DNA of 64,000 bases from contig CM043797.1 of NCBI GenBank assembly GCA_023974075.1, forward strand, positions 38,948,538-39,012,537, in the 5' to 3' direction. Made by a program: the position numbers and the translations under genes. Source of the stretch: Chaenocephalus aceratus. Lineage: Eukaryota > Chordata > Actinopteri > Perciformes > Channichthyidae. The notes under the pieces are model-generated. The model made no database searches. It saw only the letters and a list, made by a program, of their open reading frames with translations, and was not told the origin of the DNA. This document shows, piece after piece, positions 9,691-23,828 of the stretch. Position 1 is the first letter of the stretch. Every line of letters starts with the position of its first letter.

Positions 9691-11030
9691 AAATGTGCAA
9701 GCAGATATCAAACAAAGACAACCTCTTACACTAACGGAAAGAGTGAATACATTCATATTTATGTTTGCCGATGTGACCAGGTGTTAACAAACATGGCTAT
9801 AAACTGCTGTCATGACCATTGCTATAACTTACCTCGCTATATAACTAACTGTAACTGCAGTTTAATTTCTTATTCGATGATACTGTGTTTCAACGACAGA
9901 CCTCTCATCCCTTATCCCTGCAGACCAACTCTGCACATTCAGCCGGCTGCCTGCACGCTTTATATCACTTGGAAACCACCATGCTGCGCTACTTTTGAGC
10001 CAGAGCAGCGCCATTACAGCACCGGCTGCCGGGGCAACGGGCCGGCTCCCTGGGACTGGAATGTGTGTGTGTGTGTGGGAGGGTGGATGGCAAGCAATCT
10101 GTCGTTTGTTTACACTTATATATCACTCAGTGGGTGCTGTAAATCTCTTGTCGTCGTCTGACCATGACCATCTCCCTCTTTGTTGGATTACATCTGCTTT
10201 GTTCCATTACTGTTGTCTTCTCGTCCTGCTTTATGTGAAACAATACTATAATCACACACTGGTGGCCTCCCTCAGCGTGATGTCTCCTTGAGAGCGAACA
10301 CTGGATCACTCCCTCTTCTGACATCCGTTCGAATCGAAAACATCTCTATTGATCTGCGTGATGGAGGCCGCGTGTCGGGGTGATAATGTCATCGGATGAT
10401 ACGCAGATAAAAATAAGTATAATCTTTTTCCCGCCTTCCGCCTGGAGACCCTCTCGTAATAATCGATCCATCACTTAGATGTCACTTTCTTCCCCCCGAC
10501 ATCGATCTGGCCGCTAGAAATCTGGGCAACGACCGGAAAGACGACCTGAAATCAAAAGAGGAGAAGAAAGCGCTTCTGATCGAGGGCGGCTAAATACCTC
10601 GTGCCTCTTTAACTGGCATACTTCACAGGTCATTGAGGGGCCGGGCCTTTTATGATGAAAAGCTCGCAGAGCATCGTCTTGCCAAACGGCAGCGATGGCT
10701 TCAACAGGAAAATCAATGCCTCTCCACCTCCATCGGGACGAGTACCTCTAAAAGCATTTTCTATCGTGCTTTTCAGCAGCATTTATTAATCTTTCAGCAG
10801 CTGACTCCTTCTCTAACTTAACATCTGGGATGAGGTTTTTAGCGGTTACGAGCCCCCCCCATTCTCCTGGCAGAAAAAAATTGGAAGAGCTTATGAAACC
10901 AGGTATTTCGCTTTAAGAGGAGAAAAGCTGATTCGTTCGGATACAGATCAATGTAACTTATTTTAAGTACGGTACTAGTTGAGGACCTGCAGTGTAACAG
11001 TTCCACGTCTGTATTCAGTGAAAACAATTG
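9691..11030. other. intergenic stretch, nothing recognised
   Basis: Includes a short GT run at 10,061-10,077. A 171-codon frame at 9,646-10,161 begins in the SINE, has no domain-like composition and is regarded as chance. Confidence 0.4.
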
Positions 11031-11034
11031 CACA

Positions 11035-11208
11035 CTATTAAACACATTGTAGCGTGATAGGCTAAGGGGGCGGGACATTTCTTCGCGGTTAACCAATCAC
11101 AACAGACTGTACTCTGGTTTCAGACAGAGGGTGAAAAGAGGTGAGACATGTCACAGTAGAGGAACAAAATACAAATACAACCTGAAAGTGATCAGAATAG
11201 GGCCCTTT
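11035..11208 (+). mobile_element. TIR element B, copy 3, internally deleted
   Basis: Carries the ctaagggggcgggac core, ccaatcacaacag, the cagacagagggtgaaaag segment and a terminus agaatagggcccttt. The 5' half of the element is absent. Confidence 0.75.
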
Positions 11209-11788
11209 GAATCTTCTGCTGGTGCCCTGGACACAATATAGGATTATTTGAAATACATACATATAAAAACCTTACTCGCTGAGAGCTTGTCTAATAGCTT
11301 TTAAATTGTCCTCTTGACAATCCTTTGTTGGAGGCAACTGGATTTGTCTTGGAAATGTGTTTTAAATATGTCAAGTCTCTTCCATTGTGAGGCAGAATAA
11401 GGAAAAGTGATTTAAACCGCGTCTGGCTTCAGGCCCGGACGACGGCTGCGAGCTGTTTGCCTGCGTTGTCTGATGGAGGTGTTATTTGCATTTGGAGTGA
11501 GGATGAGTTGCAGCGGATTGTGGAGGAATATGAGGGATTTTCTTAGCTCCCGGCTCATGGGTAGGGCGAACAGAAAAATAATCCCCCGACAAGTGCAATA
11601 TGGACACAATCCTCCGTGGGGGAAATCCCATGTTTACTACGACATATATTCCCATCCCCTCCATTACTGCTAGGGTTTTTCTCTGGGTGGTCTTTTCTGC
11701 GGTTATTTCCCTCGAGTGCTGTTTCACACAGTTTTGAGGTGTGAACGAGAACAAGGAGAAATAAACAAACATTTGCTTTGCTGAAAAC
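11209..11788. other. intergenic stretch, nothing recognised
   Basis: No repeat or coding signal was recognised; overlapping frames on both strands at 11,412-11,772 have no known motifs. Confidence 0.4.
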
Positions 11789-12238
11789 GGTAGAGAAGCT
11801 AAACTCAGGCTTTTAGTCTGATGCAGTTGGACAATTGTTAAGCTTTAGCGGCATGTTAATCTGCAAAGGTCAAGCTCACAATGATCTAGATGTTGTCTAC
11901 GTTTCTTTCCAATACTGTGGTGCAAATAGTTTCTGCATGAATAGGACATCGTTTTGATAAAAAATATGGACAATTCATTGGTAGAAAAGCTAAACTCAGG
12001 CTTTAGTCTGATTCAGTTGGACAATTGTTAAGCTTTAACGACATGTTAATCTGCAAAAGTAAAAATCACGAGGCTGAGATTTTCTCGCATTCACTTAAGC
12101 AGTCAAGCTCAACATGATCTAGATTGAGGAACGCTATGACATTAAAAAAAATCTGTTGTGAAGTTTCCTATAAAATTAACGCGGAGGTTTCTTTTCCAAT
12201 ACTGTGGCGCAAATAGTTCTGCATGAATAGGACATAGT
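11789..12238. repeat. diverged tandem duplication
   Basis: The block gtagagaagctaaactcagg ... gcatgaataggacat at 11,789-11,953 recurs at 11,982-12,236 in the same order. The second copy carries about 85 extra bases between its catgatctaga and ccaatactgtgg segments. Neither copy is coding. Confidence 0.85.
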
Positions 12239-12904
12239 TGATCGTCTGCAAAAATAAAAACCATCGTTCCATAGAGACATTGCTACTGCATGCTATGCTA
12301 ACAGTCAGACTGATCGTTTGGAAAGAAACAGTTTTGAAAGCAGCCCTCAATCCTGACCAAATTAGAACATTTAAGATTTTAGAAGATGTTCAACCATCCT
12401 TCAAGCACTTCAATCTAAGCATACTGGGTTTGGGGGAAATAGGACCCAAGTGCAGTTTAAAGGACTACAAATGGTAAGGTAACAAAAAGCCGATGACAAA
12501 AGAAAACAAGAAACCAATTAACATGAACAAAACTGGGGAGCACGACAGACGGGAACACACTTACAGGCGGGAACAGGCAGGAGACATGGGGTGTTTCTCA
12601 ACGTCGAGTAAAGCTGCTCCAGAGCCACTATTTCAAGCATGCCTACGTCATCGAGTGCCGCCGAAGGACTGTTCCAATGTCCAGCATACTTGGAATTCTA
12701 CAGAGCCCCTGCGTACTTCGTTTGGAGACATTTCGAGGCTGCACATGTGTAGACTCCGCGGTCTTAAAATCCCCACAATGCTTTGCGCACGGACCAATTT
12801 CCCCAAATCTGTGGCGGAAATGTAAGGCGGGCTTCTCATGCGATGCACACCTGCACACTTGCTAGCCTGTTCCACTCTTTGTTTTCCGAATGCCAGGAAG
12901 TATT

Positions 12905-13556
12905 AAATCAATCAATCAATGTTTATTTATATAGCCCAATATCACAAATGTTACACTTGTCTCAGTGGTCTTCACAGTGTGTACAGAATATCAGTATGAC
13001 AATACGACACCCTCTGTCCTTAGACCCTCTGTCCTCAGACCCTCTGTCCTTAGACCCTCTGTACTTAGACCCTCTGTCCTTAGACCCTCTGTCCTTAGAC
13101 CCTCTGTCCTTAGACCCTCTGTCCTCAGACCCTCTGTCCTTAGACCCTCTGTCCTTAGACCCTCTGTCCTTAGACCCTCTGTACTTAGACCCTCTGTCCT
13201 TAGATCCTCTGTCCTTAGACCCTCTGTCCTCAGACCCTCTGTCCTTAGACCCTCTGTCCTCAGACCCTCTGTCCTCAGACCCTCTGTCCTTAGACCCTCT
13301 GTCCTTAGACCCTCACATCGTACAAGGAAACACTTCCAGAGAAAACCCACAGTTTAAAGGGAACATGGGAGAAACCCTCAGGGAGAGCAGCAGAGGAGGG
13401 ATCCCTCTCCCAGGATGGACAGACTGCAATAAATGCCGTGTGTAAATCCAAGAGATAATACATTTACAGCGTATAGACCGAATGTTTGGAAATGCATGTG
13501 TCTGTAATAAGAAGATGAATCCACGAGGATGTCAGCAATCTATAGCAAAAGTATTC
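12905..13556 (-). mobile_element. retroposon with internal minisatellite (copy 2), inside element A
   Basis: On the minus strand it ends gggctatataaataaac followed by ATTGATTGATTGATT, a LINE/SINE-type tail. Upstream are the 15-bp array and the gagagggatccctcctctg segment typical of a very common fish retroposon 3' region. It shares cacgaggatgtcagc with copy 1. The 5' edge is approximate. Confidence 0.75.
13008..13315. repeat. 15-bp minisatellite, about 20 copies
   Basis: Units ccctctgtccttaga and variants (ctcaga, gtactta) repeat without length change, so three frames on both strands stay open as five-residue repeats. The same unit forms the array at 240-497 in another copy of the retroposon. 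Confidence 0.97.
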
Positions 13557-14051
13557 TTAGCCTCGCTTCTGAAGCAAGTGACTCGGAAGACATGTGCTAC
13601 CAGCAGCGTACTCGACATTGAGAAACAACCCATGGACTAGTAAAGACGAGCAGGGAACAAGGACACGAAGAGACAAGGTAGCGTGGACATGGAAAGATGA
13701 CGAACGGACGTGGAGCACAGGGAAGACTAAAGACACAGAAGGGTAATCACAGGACAAGGACACAGCTGGGCAGGGGGAGGCAGAAACACGAGGGCAACAA
13801 GTGAACACAATCAGACAATCAGACACACCAGGGACACTAACGACAGGAAGGCAGACACAGGAAGTAGCATCAGACAAGACACAGCTGGGCAGGGGAGGCA
13901 GAAAACACGAGGGCAACTGGTGAACACAATCAGACACACCAGGGACACTAAGGACAGGAAGGCAGACACAGGAAGTAGCATCAGACAAGACACAAGGGAG
14001 GAAAACATTTCAAAATAAAAAGGTGGAAAACATCAATCCAAACCCATGACA

Positions 14052-14863
14052 CAGAGTCCTCCCACTATGAGGATCCACAGGCATGAAGACACACCGTCTG
14101 AAGGGGTTTCGGTGAGCCATGAATCACTGTCGTGCATGTCTGGAGCAGCAGTACTACACCTCCGCTGATTGATTGATTTAATGACACGGCATTTAGCAGC
14201 AGAGAGAAACGGCTCGATATCCCCTCTAACAGTTTCCATGCAAACTAATGTCGCTCATGATAATCTCTTTTTAGTGTTATTACCAGTGTAATACCTGCGG
14301 TGAACTCCCTTTGCAATCACTTCTATTCAGGGCGAAATTACAGCTTCATCTATCATCGTTTAAACGTCCATCTTTTCAGCGCTTTTTATTCTAATGGGCC
14401 GTTTCACAAATCAAGGTGAGAAGGACATTTTAACCTGAAAACACAAGCGAAGTAAAACACGGAGAGCACACAGACCAGGTGTCAATCATAAGGTAGCCCC
14501 GCCTTTGCACTTTCTTTATATCTACTTAATTTCTACTTTTTATTTTTACTCTAATTTGAATCGTCTTTAAAAAAAAGAGCAACACGGTGTTTTGAAGCAG
14601 ACTTGAAACTAGAGGCTGTAAACTCTTCAACAAAGGGTTTATTGAGGTCGAATATCAAGCGTAGAGTTTGTCTTAGCAGTCTGATTGTCTTGAGTGCAAC
14701 TGGACTTCTTTAAGAGCCGTCCCCAGCTGGATATCAGAGAGTGTGAAGCAGAGGGATATTGTCTTTGGTTTGTTCAGTGAGGCCATGCTGGGCCACTGCA
14801 CTGTTGTGTTGTTTATGTTCCTGTGTCTTTGGATATTGTGTCCATGGCAGCAGTGACGTGATG

Positions 14864-14865
<2 letters not shown>
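14052..14865. other. intergenic stretch, nothing recognised
   Basis: No repeat family or coding signal recognised before the GT array. Confidence 0.4.

Positions 14866-14942
<77 letters not shown>
14866..14942. repeat. (GT)n microsatellite
   Basis: About 38 uninterrupted GT units. Confidence 0.98.
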
Positions 14943-15102
14943 TGGGGAGCAGCAGCCAGGCTCTTGGTTTAAATGCCGCAGGGCCACGGGGACGGACACT
15001 CACGCTCAAAGTGTCTCTCAATGTCGGGCCGGACGAGCTGTTTTGTTATTGGACGACTAAAAATAAAACCTCTGACCTTGACGACCGCTGATGACAAACA
15101 GA

Positions 15103-15105
<3 letters not shown>

Positions 15106-15181
<76 letters not shown>
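15106..15181. repeat. (GT)n microsatellite on the left of element G
   Basis: About 38 GT units directly abutting the gtggactagcatta edge of element G. Confidence 0.98.
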
Positions 15182-17302
<2,121 letters not shown>

Positions 17303-17378
17303 TGGGACATCTCTAAGCGGTTGACCAATCACAACAGAGCCAGCCAGCTAACCAATTAGAGCAGACTGGGCTCTGGTT
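17303..17378 (+). mobile_element. TIR element B, copy 4, core only
   Basis: gggacatctctaagcggttg, ccaatcacaacagagcc and ccaattagagcagactggg place this in the B core. Where other copies continue with tttcagacagagggtg, this one switches at about 17,379 into the 57-bp tandem array. Confidence 0.85.
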
Positions 17379-20300
17379 ACATCAGCAGGAGAGGACTCTT
17401 TAAAGTAGAGACACTACATACTGATATACACCTGAACATTAGCAGGAGAGGACTCTTTAAAGTAGAGACACTACATACTGATATACACCTGAATATCAGC
17501 AGGAGAGGACTCTTTAAAGTAGAGACACTACATACTGATATAAACCTGAACATCAGCAGGAGAGGACTCTTTAAAGTAGAGATACTACATACTGATATAC
17601 ACCTGAACATCAGCAGGAGAGGCCTCTTTAAAGTAGAGACACTACATACTGATATACACCTGAACATCAGCAGGAGAGGACTCTTTAAAGTAGAGACACT
17701 ACATACTGATGTACACCTGAACATCAGCCGGAGAGGACTCTTTAAAGTAGAGATACTACATACTGATATACACCTGAATATCAGCAGGAGAGGACTCTTT
17801 AAAGTAGAGACACTACATACTGATATACACCTGAACATCAGCAGGAGAGGACTCTTTAAAGTAGATACACTACATACTGATATACACCTGCACATCAGCA
17901 GGAGAAGACTCTTTAAAGTAGAGACACTACATACTGATATACACCTGAACATCAGCAGGAGAGGACTCTTAAAGTAGAAGACACTACATACTGATATACA
18001 CCTGAACATCAGTAGGAGAGGACTCTTTAAAGTAGAGACACTACATACTGATATACACCTGAACATCAGCAGGAGAGGACTCTTTTAAAGTAGAGACACT
18101 ACATACTGATATACACCTGAACATCAGCAGGAGAGGACTCTTTAAAGTAGAGACACTACGTACTGATATACACCTGAACATCAGCAGGAGAGGACTCTTT
18201 AAAGTAGAGACACTACATACTGATATACACCTGAACATCAGCAGGAGAGGACTCTTTAAAGTAGAGACACTACGTACTGATATACACCTGAACATCAGCA
18301 GGAGAGGACTCTTTAAAGTAGAGACACTACGTACTGATATACACCTGAACATCAGCAGGAGAGACTCTTTAAAGTAGAGACACTACATACTGATATACAC
18401 CTGAACATCAGCAGGAGAGGACTCTTTAAAGTAGAGACACTACATACTGATATTACACCTGAACATCAGCAGGAGAGGACTCTCTTTAAAGTAGAGACAC
18501 TACATACTGATATTACACCTGAACATCAGCAGGAGAGGACTCTTTAAAGTAGAGACACTTACATGTGATATACACCTGAACATCAGCAGGAGAGGACTCT
18601 TTAAAGTAGAGGACACTACATACTGATTATACACCTGAACATCAGCAGGAGAGGACTCTTTAAGTAGAGACACTACATACTGATATACACCTGAACATCA
18701 GCAGGAGGGACTCTTTAAAGTAGAGACACTACATACTGATATACACCTGAACATCAGCAGGAGAGGACTCTTTAAAGTAGAGGACACTACATACTGATAT
18801 ACACCTGAACATCAGCAGGGAGAGGACTCTTTAAAGTAGAGACACTACATACTGATATACACCTGACCATCAGCAGGAGAGGACTCTTTAAAGTAGAGAC
18901 ACTACATACTGATATACACCTGCACATCAGCAGGAGAGGACTCTTTAAAGTAGAGACACTACATACTGATATACACCTGAACATCAGCAGGAGAGGACTC
19001 TTTAAAGTAGAGACCACTACATACTGATATACACCTGAACATCAGCAGGAGAGGACTCTTTAAAGTAGAGACACTACATACTGATATACACTTGAACATC
19101 AGCAGGAGAGGACTCTTTAAAGTAGAGACACTACGTACTGATATACACCTGAACATCAGCAGGAGAGGACTCTTTAAAGTAGAGACACTACGTACTGATA
19201 TACACCTGAACATCAGCAGGAGAGGACTCTTTAAAGTAGAGACACTACAACTGATATACACCTGAACATCAGCAGGAGAGGACTCTTTAAAGTAGAGACA
19301 CTACATACTGATATACACCTGAACATCAGCAGGAGAGGACTCTTTAAAGTAGAGACACTACATACTGATATACACCTGAACATCAGCAGGAGAGGACTCT
19401 TTAAAGTAGAGGACACTACGTACTGATATACACCTGAACATCAGCAGGAGAGGACTCTTTAAAGTAGAGACACTACGTACTGATATACACCTGAACATCA
19501 GCAGGAGAGGACTCTTTAAAGTAGAGACACTACATACTGATATACACCTGAACATCAGCAGGAGAGGACTCTTTAAAGTAGAGAATAGATACACTACATA
19601 CTGATAATAACTACCTGAACATCAGCAGGAGAGGACTCTTTAAAGTAGAGACCACTACATGCTGATATACACCTGAACATCAGCAGGAGAGGACTCTTTA
19701 AAGTAGAGACACTACATGCTGATATACACCTGAACATCAGCAGGAGAGGACTCTTTAAAGTAGAGACACTACATACTGATATACACCTGAAACATCAGCA
19801 GGAGAGGACTCTTTAAAGTAGAGGACACTACATACTGATATACACCTGAACATCAGCAGGAGAGGACTCTTTAAAGTAGAGACACTACTACTGATATACA
19901 CCTGAACATCAGCAGGAGAGGACTCTTTAAAGTAGAGACACTACATACTGATAAACACCTGAACATCAGCAGGAGAGGACTCTTTAAAGTAGAGCCACTA
20001 CATACTGATATACACCTGAACATCAGCAGGAGAGGACTCTTTAAAGTAGAGACACTACGTACTGATATACACCTGAACATCAGCAGGAGAGGACTCTTTA
20101 AAGTAGAGACACTACATACTGATATACACCTGAACATCAGCAGGAGAGGACTCTTTAAAGTAGAGACACTACAAACTGATATACACCTGAACATCAGCAG
20201 GAGAGGACTCTTTAAAGTAGAGGACCACTACATACTGATATACACCTGAACATCAGCAGGAGAGGACTCTTTAAAGTAGAGACACTACATACTGATATAC

Positions 20301-22369
20301 ACCTGAACATCAGCAGGAGAGGACTCTTAAAGTAGAGACACTACGTACTGATATACACCTAAACATCAGCAGGAGAGGACTCTTTAAAGTAGAGACACTA
20401 CGTACTGATATACACCTGAACCATCAGCAGGAGAGGACTCTTTAAAGTAGAGACACTACATACTGATATACACCTGAACATCAGCAGGAGAGGACTCTTT
20501 AAAGTAGAGACACTACATACTGATATATACCCTGAACATCAGCAGGAGAGGACTCTTTAAAGTAGAGACACTACATACTGATATACACCTGAACATCAGC
20601 AGGAGAGGACTCTTTAAAGTAGAGACACTACATACTGATATACACCTGAACATCAGCAGGAGAGGACTCTTTAAGTAGAGACACTACATACTGATATACA
20701 CCTGAACATCAGCAGGAGAGGACTCTTTAAAGTAGAGACACTACATACTGATATACACCTGAACATCAGCAGGAGAGGACTCTTTAAAGAGAGACACAAC
20801 TGATATACACCTGAACATCAGCAGGAGAGGACTCTTTAAGTAGAGACACTACATACTGATATACACCTGAACATCAGCAGGAGAGGACTCTTTAAAGTAG
20901 AGACACTACATACTGATATACACCTGAACATCAGCAGGAGAGGACTCTTTAAAGTAGAGACACTACATACTGATATACACCTGAACATCAGCAGGAGAGG
21001 ACTCTTTAAAGTAGAGCCACTATATACTGATATACACCTGAACATCAGCAGGAGAGGACTCTTTAAAGTAGAGACACTACATACTGATATACACCTGAAC
21101 ATCAGCAGGAGAGGACTCTTTAAAGTAGAGACACTACATACTGATATACACCTGAACATCAGCAGGAGATGACTCTTTAAAGTAGAGACACTACATACTG
21201 ATATGCACCTGAACATCAGCAGGAGAGGACTCTTTAAAGTAGAGACACTACATACTGATATGCACCTGAACATCAGCAGGAGAGGACTCTTTAAAGTAGA
21301 GACACTACATACTGATGTACACCTGAACATCAGCAGGAGAGGACTCTTTAAAGTAGAGACACTACATACTGATGTACACCTGAAACATCAGCAGGAGAGG
21401 ACTCTTTAAAGTAGAGACACTACATACTGATATACACCTGAACATCAGCAGGAGAGGGACTCTTTAAAGTAGAGACACTACATACTGATATACACCTGCA
21501 CATCAGCAGGAGAGGATTCTTTAAAGTAGAGACACTACATACTGATATACACCTGAACATCAGCAGGAGAGGACTCTTTAAAGTAGAGACACTACATACT
21601 GATATACACCTGAACATCAGCAGGAGAGGACTCTTTAAAGTAGAGACACTACATACTGATATACACCTGAACATCAGCAGGAGAGGACTCTTTAAAGTAG
21701 AGACAAACTACATACTGATATACACCTGAACATCAGCAGGAGAGGACTCTTTAAAGTAGAGACACTACATACTGATATACACCTGACATCAGCAGGAGAG
21801 GACCTCTTTAAAGTAGAGACACTACATACTGATATACACCTGAACATCAGCCGGAGAGGGACTCTTTAAAGTAGAGACACTACATACTGATATACACCTG
21901 AACATCAGCAGGAGAGGACTCTTTAAAGTAGAGACACTACATACTGATATACACCTGAACATCAGCAGAGAGGACTCTTTAAAGTAGAGACACTACATAC
22001 TGATATACACCTGAAACATCAGCAGGAGAGGACTCTTTAAAGTAGAGACACTACATACTGATATACACCTGAACATCAGCAGGAGAGGACTCTTTAAAGT
22101 AGAGACACTACCTACTGATATACACCTGAACATCAGCAGGAGAGGACTCTTTAAAGTAGAGAGACTACATACTGATATACACCTGAACATCAGGCAGGAG
22201 AGGACTCTTAAAGTAGAGAGACTACATACTGATATACACCTGAACATCAGCAGGAGAGGACTCTTTAAAGTAGAGACACTACATACTGATATACACCTGA
22301 ACATCAGCAGGAGAGGACTCTTTAAAGTAGAGACCATACATACTGATATACACCTGAACATCAGCAGGA
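17379..22369. repeat. 57-bp minisatellite, about 87 copies (5 kb)
   Basis: Each unit contains ggactctttaaagtagaga, cactacatactgatataca and cctgaacatcagcaggaga. The motif gagacactacatactgatat also occurs once in ordinary B copies (61,709; reverse complement near 40,330-40,350), so the unit looks like the subterminal part of B plus its TTAA junction (tttaaa). Fifty-seven is a multiple of three, so a minus-strand frame of 19-residue repeats (MFRCISVCSVSTLKSPLLL) stays open for up to 229 codons. Many units between about 17,960 and 20,830 carry one-base insertions or losses. It is non-coding tandem DNA with no spacer variation, not a CRISPR array. Confidence 0.97.
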
Positions 22370-23828
22370 TTTATAAAAGTAGCAACACTCAAGTGTAATG
22401 AAAGTGTTAGTGAAACAAACTAGCCGTAATGCAGAGATAAGAGCTACAGTATTATGATTGCTTTCTTGGCTTTAGAAGCGATATGATGAATGTGTCGCAT
22501 CACCTGTTCGCTTATATGGACTTATATCAGTCATGTGACCACCTGTAGTTTAATAATAAGTGTGTATTTGTGTGTCAGTGCGTTTAACTGCAAGCAGACC
22601 TTTACAGCATGACTCATGCGAGTTTAAGATTGAATGTTTACACAGATACATTACTTATTTAGACCGAGCTGACATTTTGCTCAAACCTGGCTGTGAAGTG
22701 TTTCTGTACTTTCAGAACGAAACAAAGTACAATAAATGTATTTCAAACTCATGCACGTCACTATTGACCCGAGTGGGCAACAACTCGGTGTGAAAATGGG
22801 ATGTGACTAACGTCAGAATAAAGTTAAGCTCAAGCAAAGAAATCACCGCTGAACGAGGGAACCTGAACAATTATTTTGCGCATCTCTACCGAAGTAAACA
22901 AGTAATTTAAGGCCTCATCGTCCTTTCACTATAGAAGAGTATCCTGCTAAGGGAGTGGACTCGTCAAATACAGTTAAACAAGGGTCCTGTCTCCGAAGCA
23001 AATGGGCTTTTCTTCCGATGTGCAAACCGCTCGTAGGCTAATTGGCCGACTGTGAGATGTAATGTGAAAGCGTTACGGTTCTCCTTCCTCTTTCCTCAGT
23101 TGTACCACAAAGACATCCGCTTCTCTTTTGTAATAGAATTAATGGAATGGCCTGGTTTGGAAATTAAGGAAATGTGATATGTGGTCTGCAGTAATTAGGG
23201 GCCTACAGAGTGAAGACTGAGCGCTTAGTGCCAGACTATTCCCGTGTGGACCAGCCGTAATTATGATGGGATTGCTGCCTCTTTTCCCGCGCCTTGATGA
23301 ATCGCTTTTATTGTTTCCTGCTTTAAAAACAAAAGGAGAGGAATCGGCATCTGTTGTCGTCTCTTCCGCCCGCTGCCTTTAACTCCTGGAGACATGCAGC
23401 ACAGGGGCATCAGAAGCCATATTGGAAACTCACAGGAAGGTGTATAACGATATTTTCTCTCAGAGCATCGTGATCTCCGGGGATTCGCTCCACAATGAGT
23501 GTCAGCGCCGCTTAGAAGCAGACAGCTGCGCGTCGTGTGTTTTGCTGAGCTTTTCAAGAAATGCTTGTGTGAGCCATGCGGTTGTGTGTGCGCTTTATTG
23601 TGTGCCGCTTTTTGTCCGACAGCCCTGCTGTGGGATGTGGGATGTGGCATTTCCCACTGTGGTGCCTGTTTCAAAAAGAGCATCGTAATACGGACTTTTC
23701 CCCCCCGTCCCCCTTCATAGTATACCCTGACAACGCTATCTGAATTCATGCTGCAGTTGCTAGGATTGCAACTTGATCAGAGTCACACATCTCTATTTCA
23801 CAGACGTCAGATTCTTACTATCTATGGC
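22370..23828. other. unique sequence, possible conserved non-coding DNA
   Basis: No repeat is recognised. The part from about 23,110 to 23,720 has TAATTA-type motifs (cagtaattagg, cgtaattatgatgg) and balanced composition without simple repeats, as seen in vertebrate regulatory DNA, but conservation cannot be judged here. A 162-codon minus frame at 23,261-23,749 shows no domain. Confidence 0.3.

Larger units (their letters stand above)
12589..13630 (+). mobile_element. TIR element A, copy 2, inside the LTR
   Basis: Termini gggtgtttctcaacgtcgag and (reverse complement of the right end) ggttgtttctcaatgtcgag form inverted repeats. CATG at 12,585-12,588 and 13,631-13,634 is a likely 4-bp target duplication; the uninterrupted LTR at 38,887 has one catgg at the matching place. 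No transposase is present. The superfamily is not determinable. Confidence 0.75.
12422..14051 (-). mobile_element. solo LTR of family X, expanded by nested insertions
   Basis: On the minus strand it begins TGTCATGGGTTTGGATTGAT and ends near ccccaaacccagta. The intact relative at 38,705-39,152 shows it is an LTR. Its body is split at 12,588/13,631 by TIR element A. Inside the LTR a 119-bp segment is duplicated in tandem (13,761-13,879 and 13,880-13,990). The 12,422 edge is degraded and no target duplication is clear. Confidence 0.7.

Noticed and set aside
9646..10161. 171-codon plus frame as a gene
   Set aside because: It begins inside a SINE and runs through a GT stretch; no known motif.
17377..22361. 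Long minus-strand frames of 19-residue repeats as a repeat protein
   Set aside because: They arise because the 57-bp unit is a multiple of three and lacks stops in that frame. Frameshifting indels break them repeatedly, and no flanking non-repeat coding sequence exists.
17379..22369. CRISPR array
   Set aside because: Units are contiguous with no variable spacers, the genome is vertebrate, and no cas genes are present.
23261..23749. 162-codon minus frame as a gene
   Set aside because: No recognisable domain, low-complexity composition and no splice context; likely chance.
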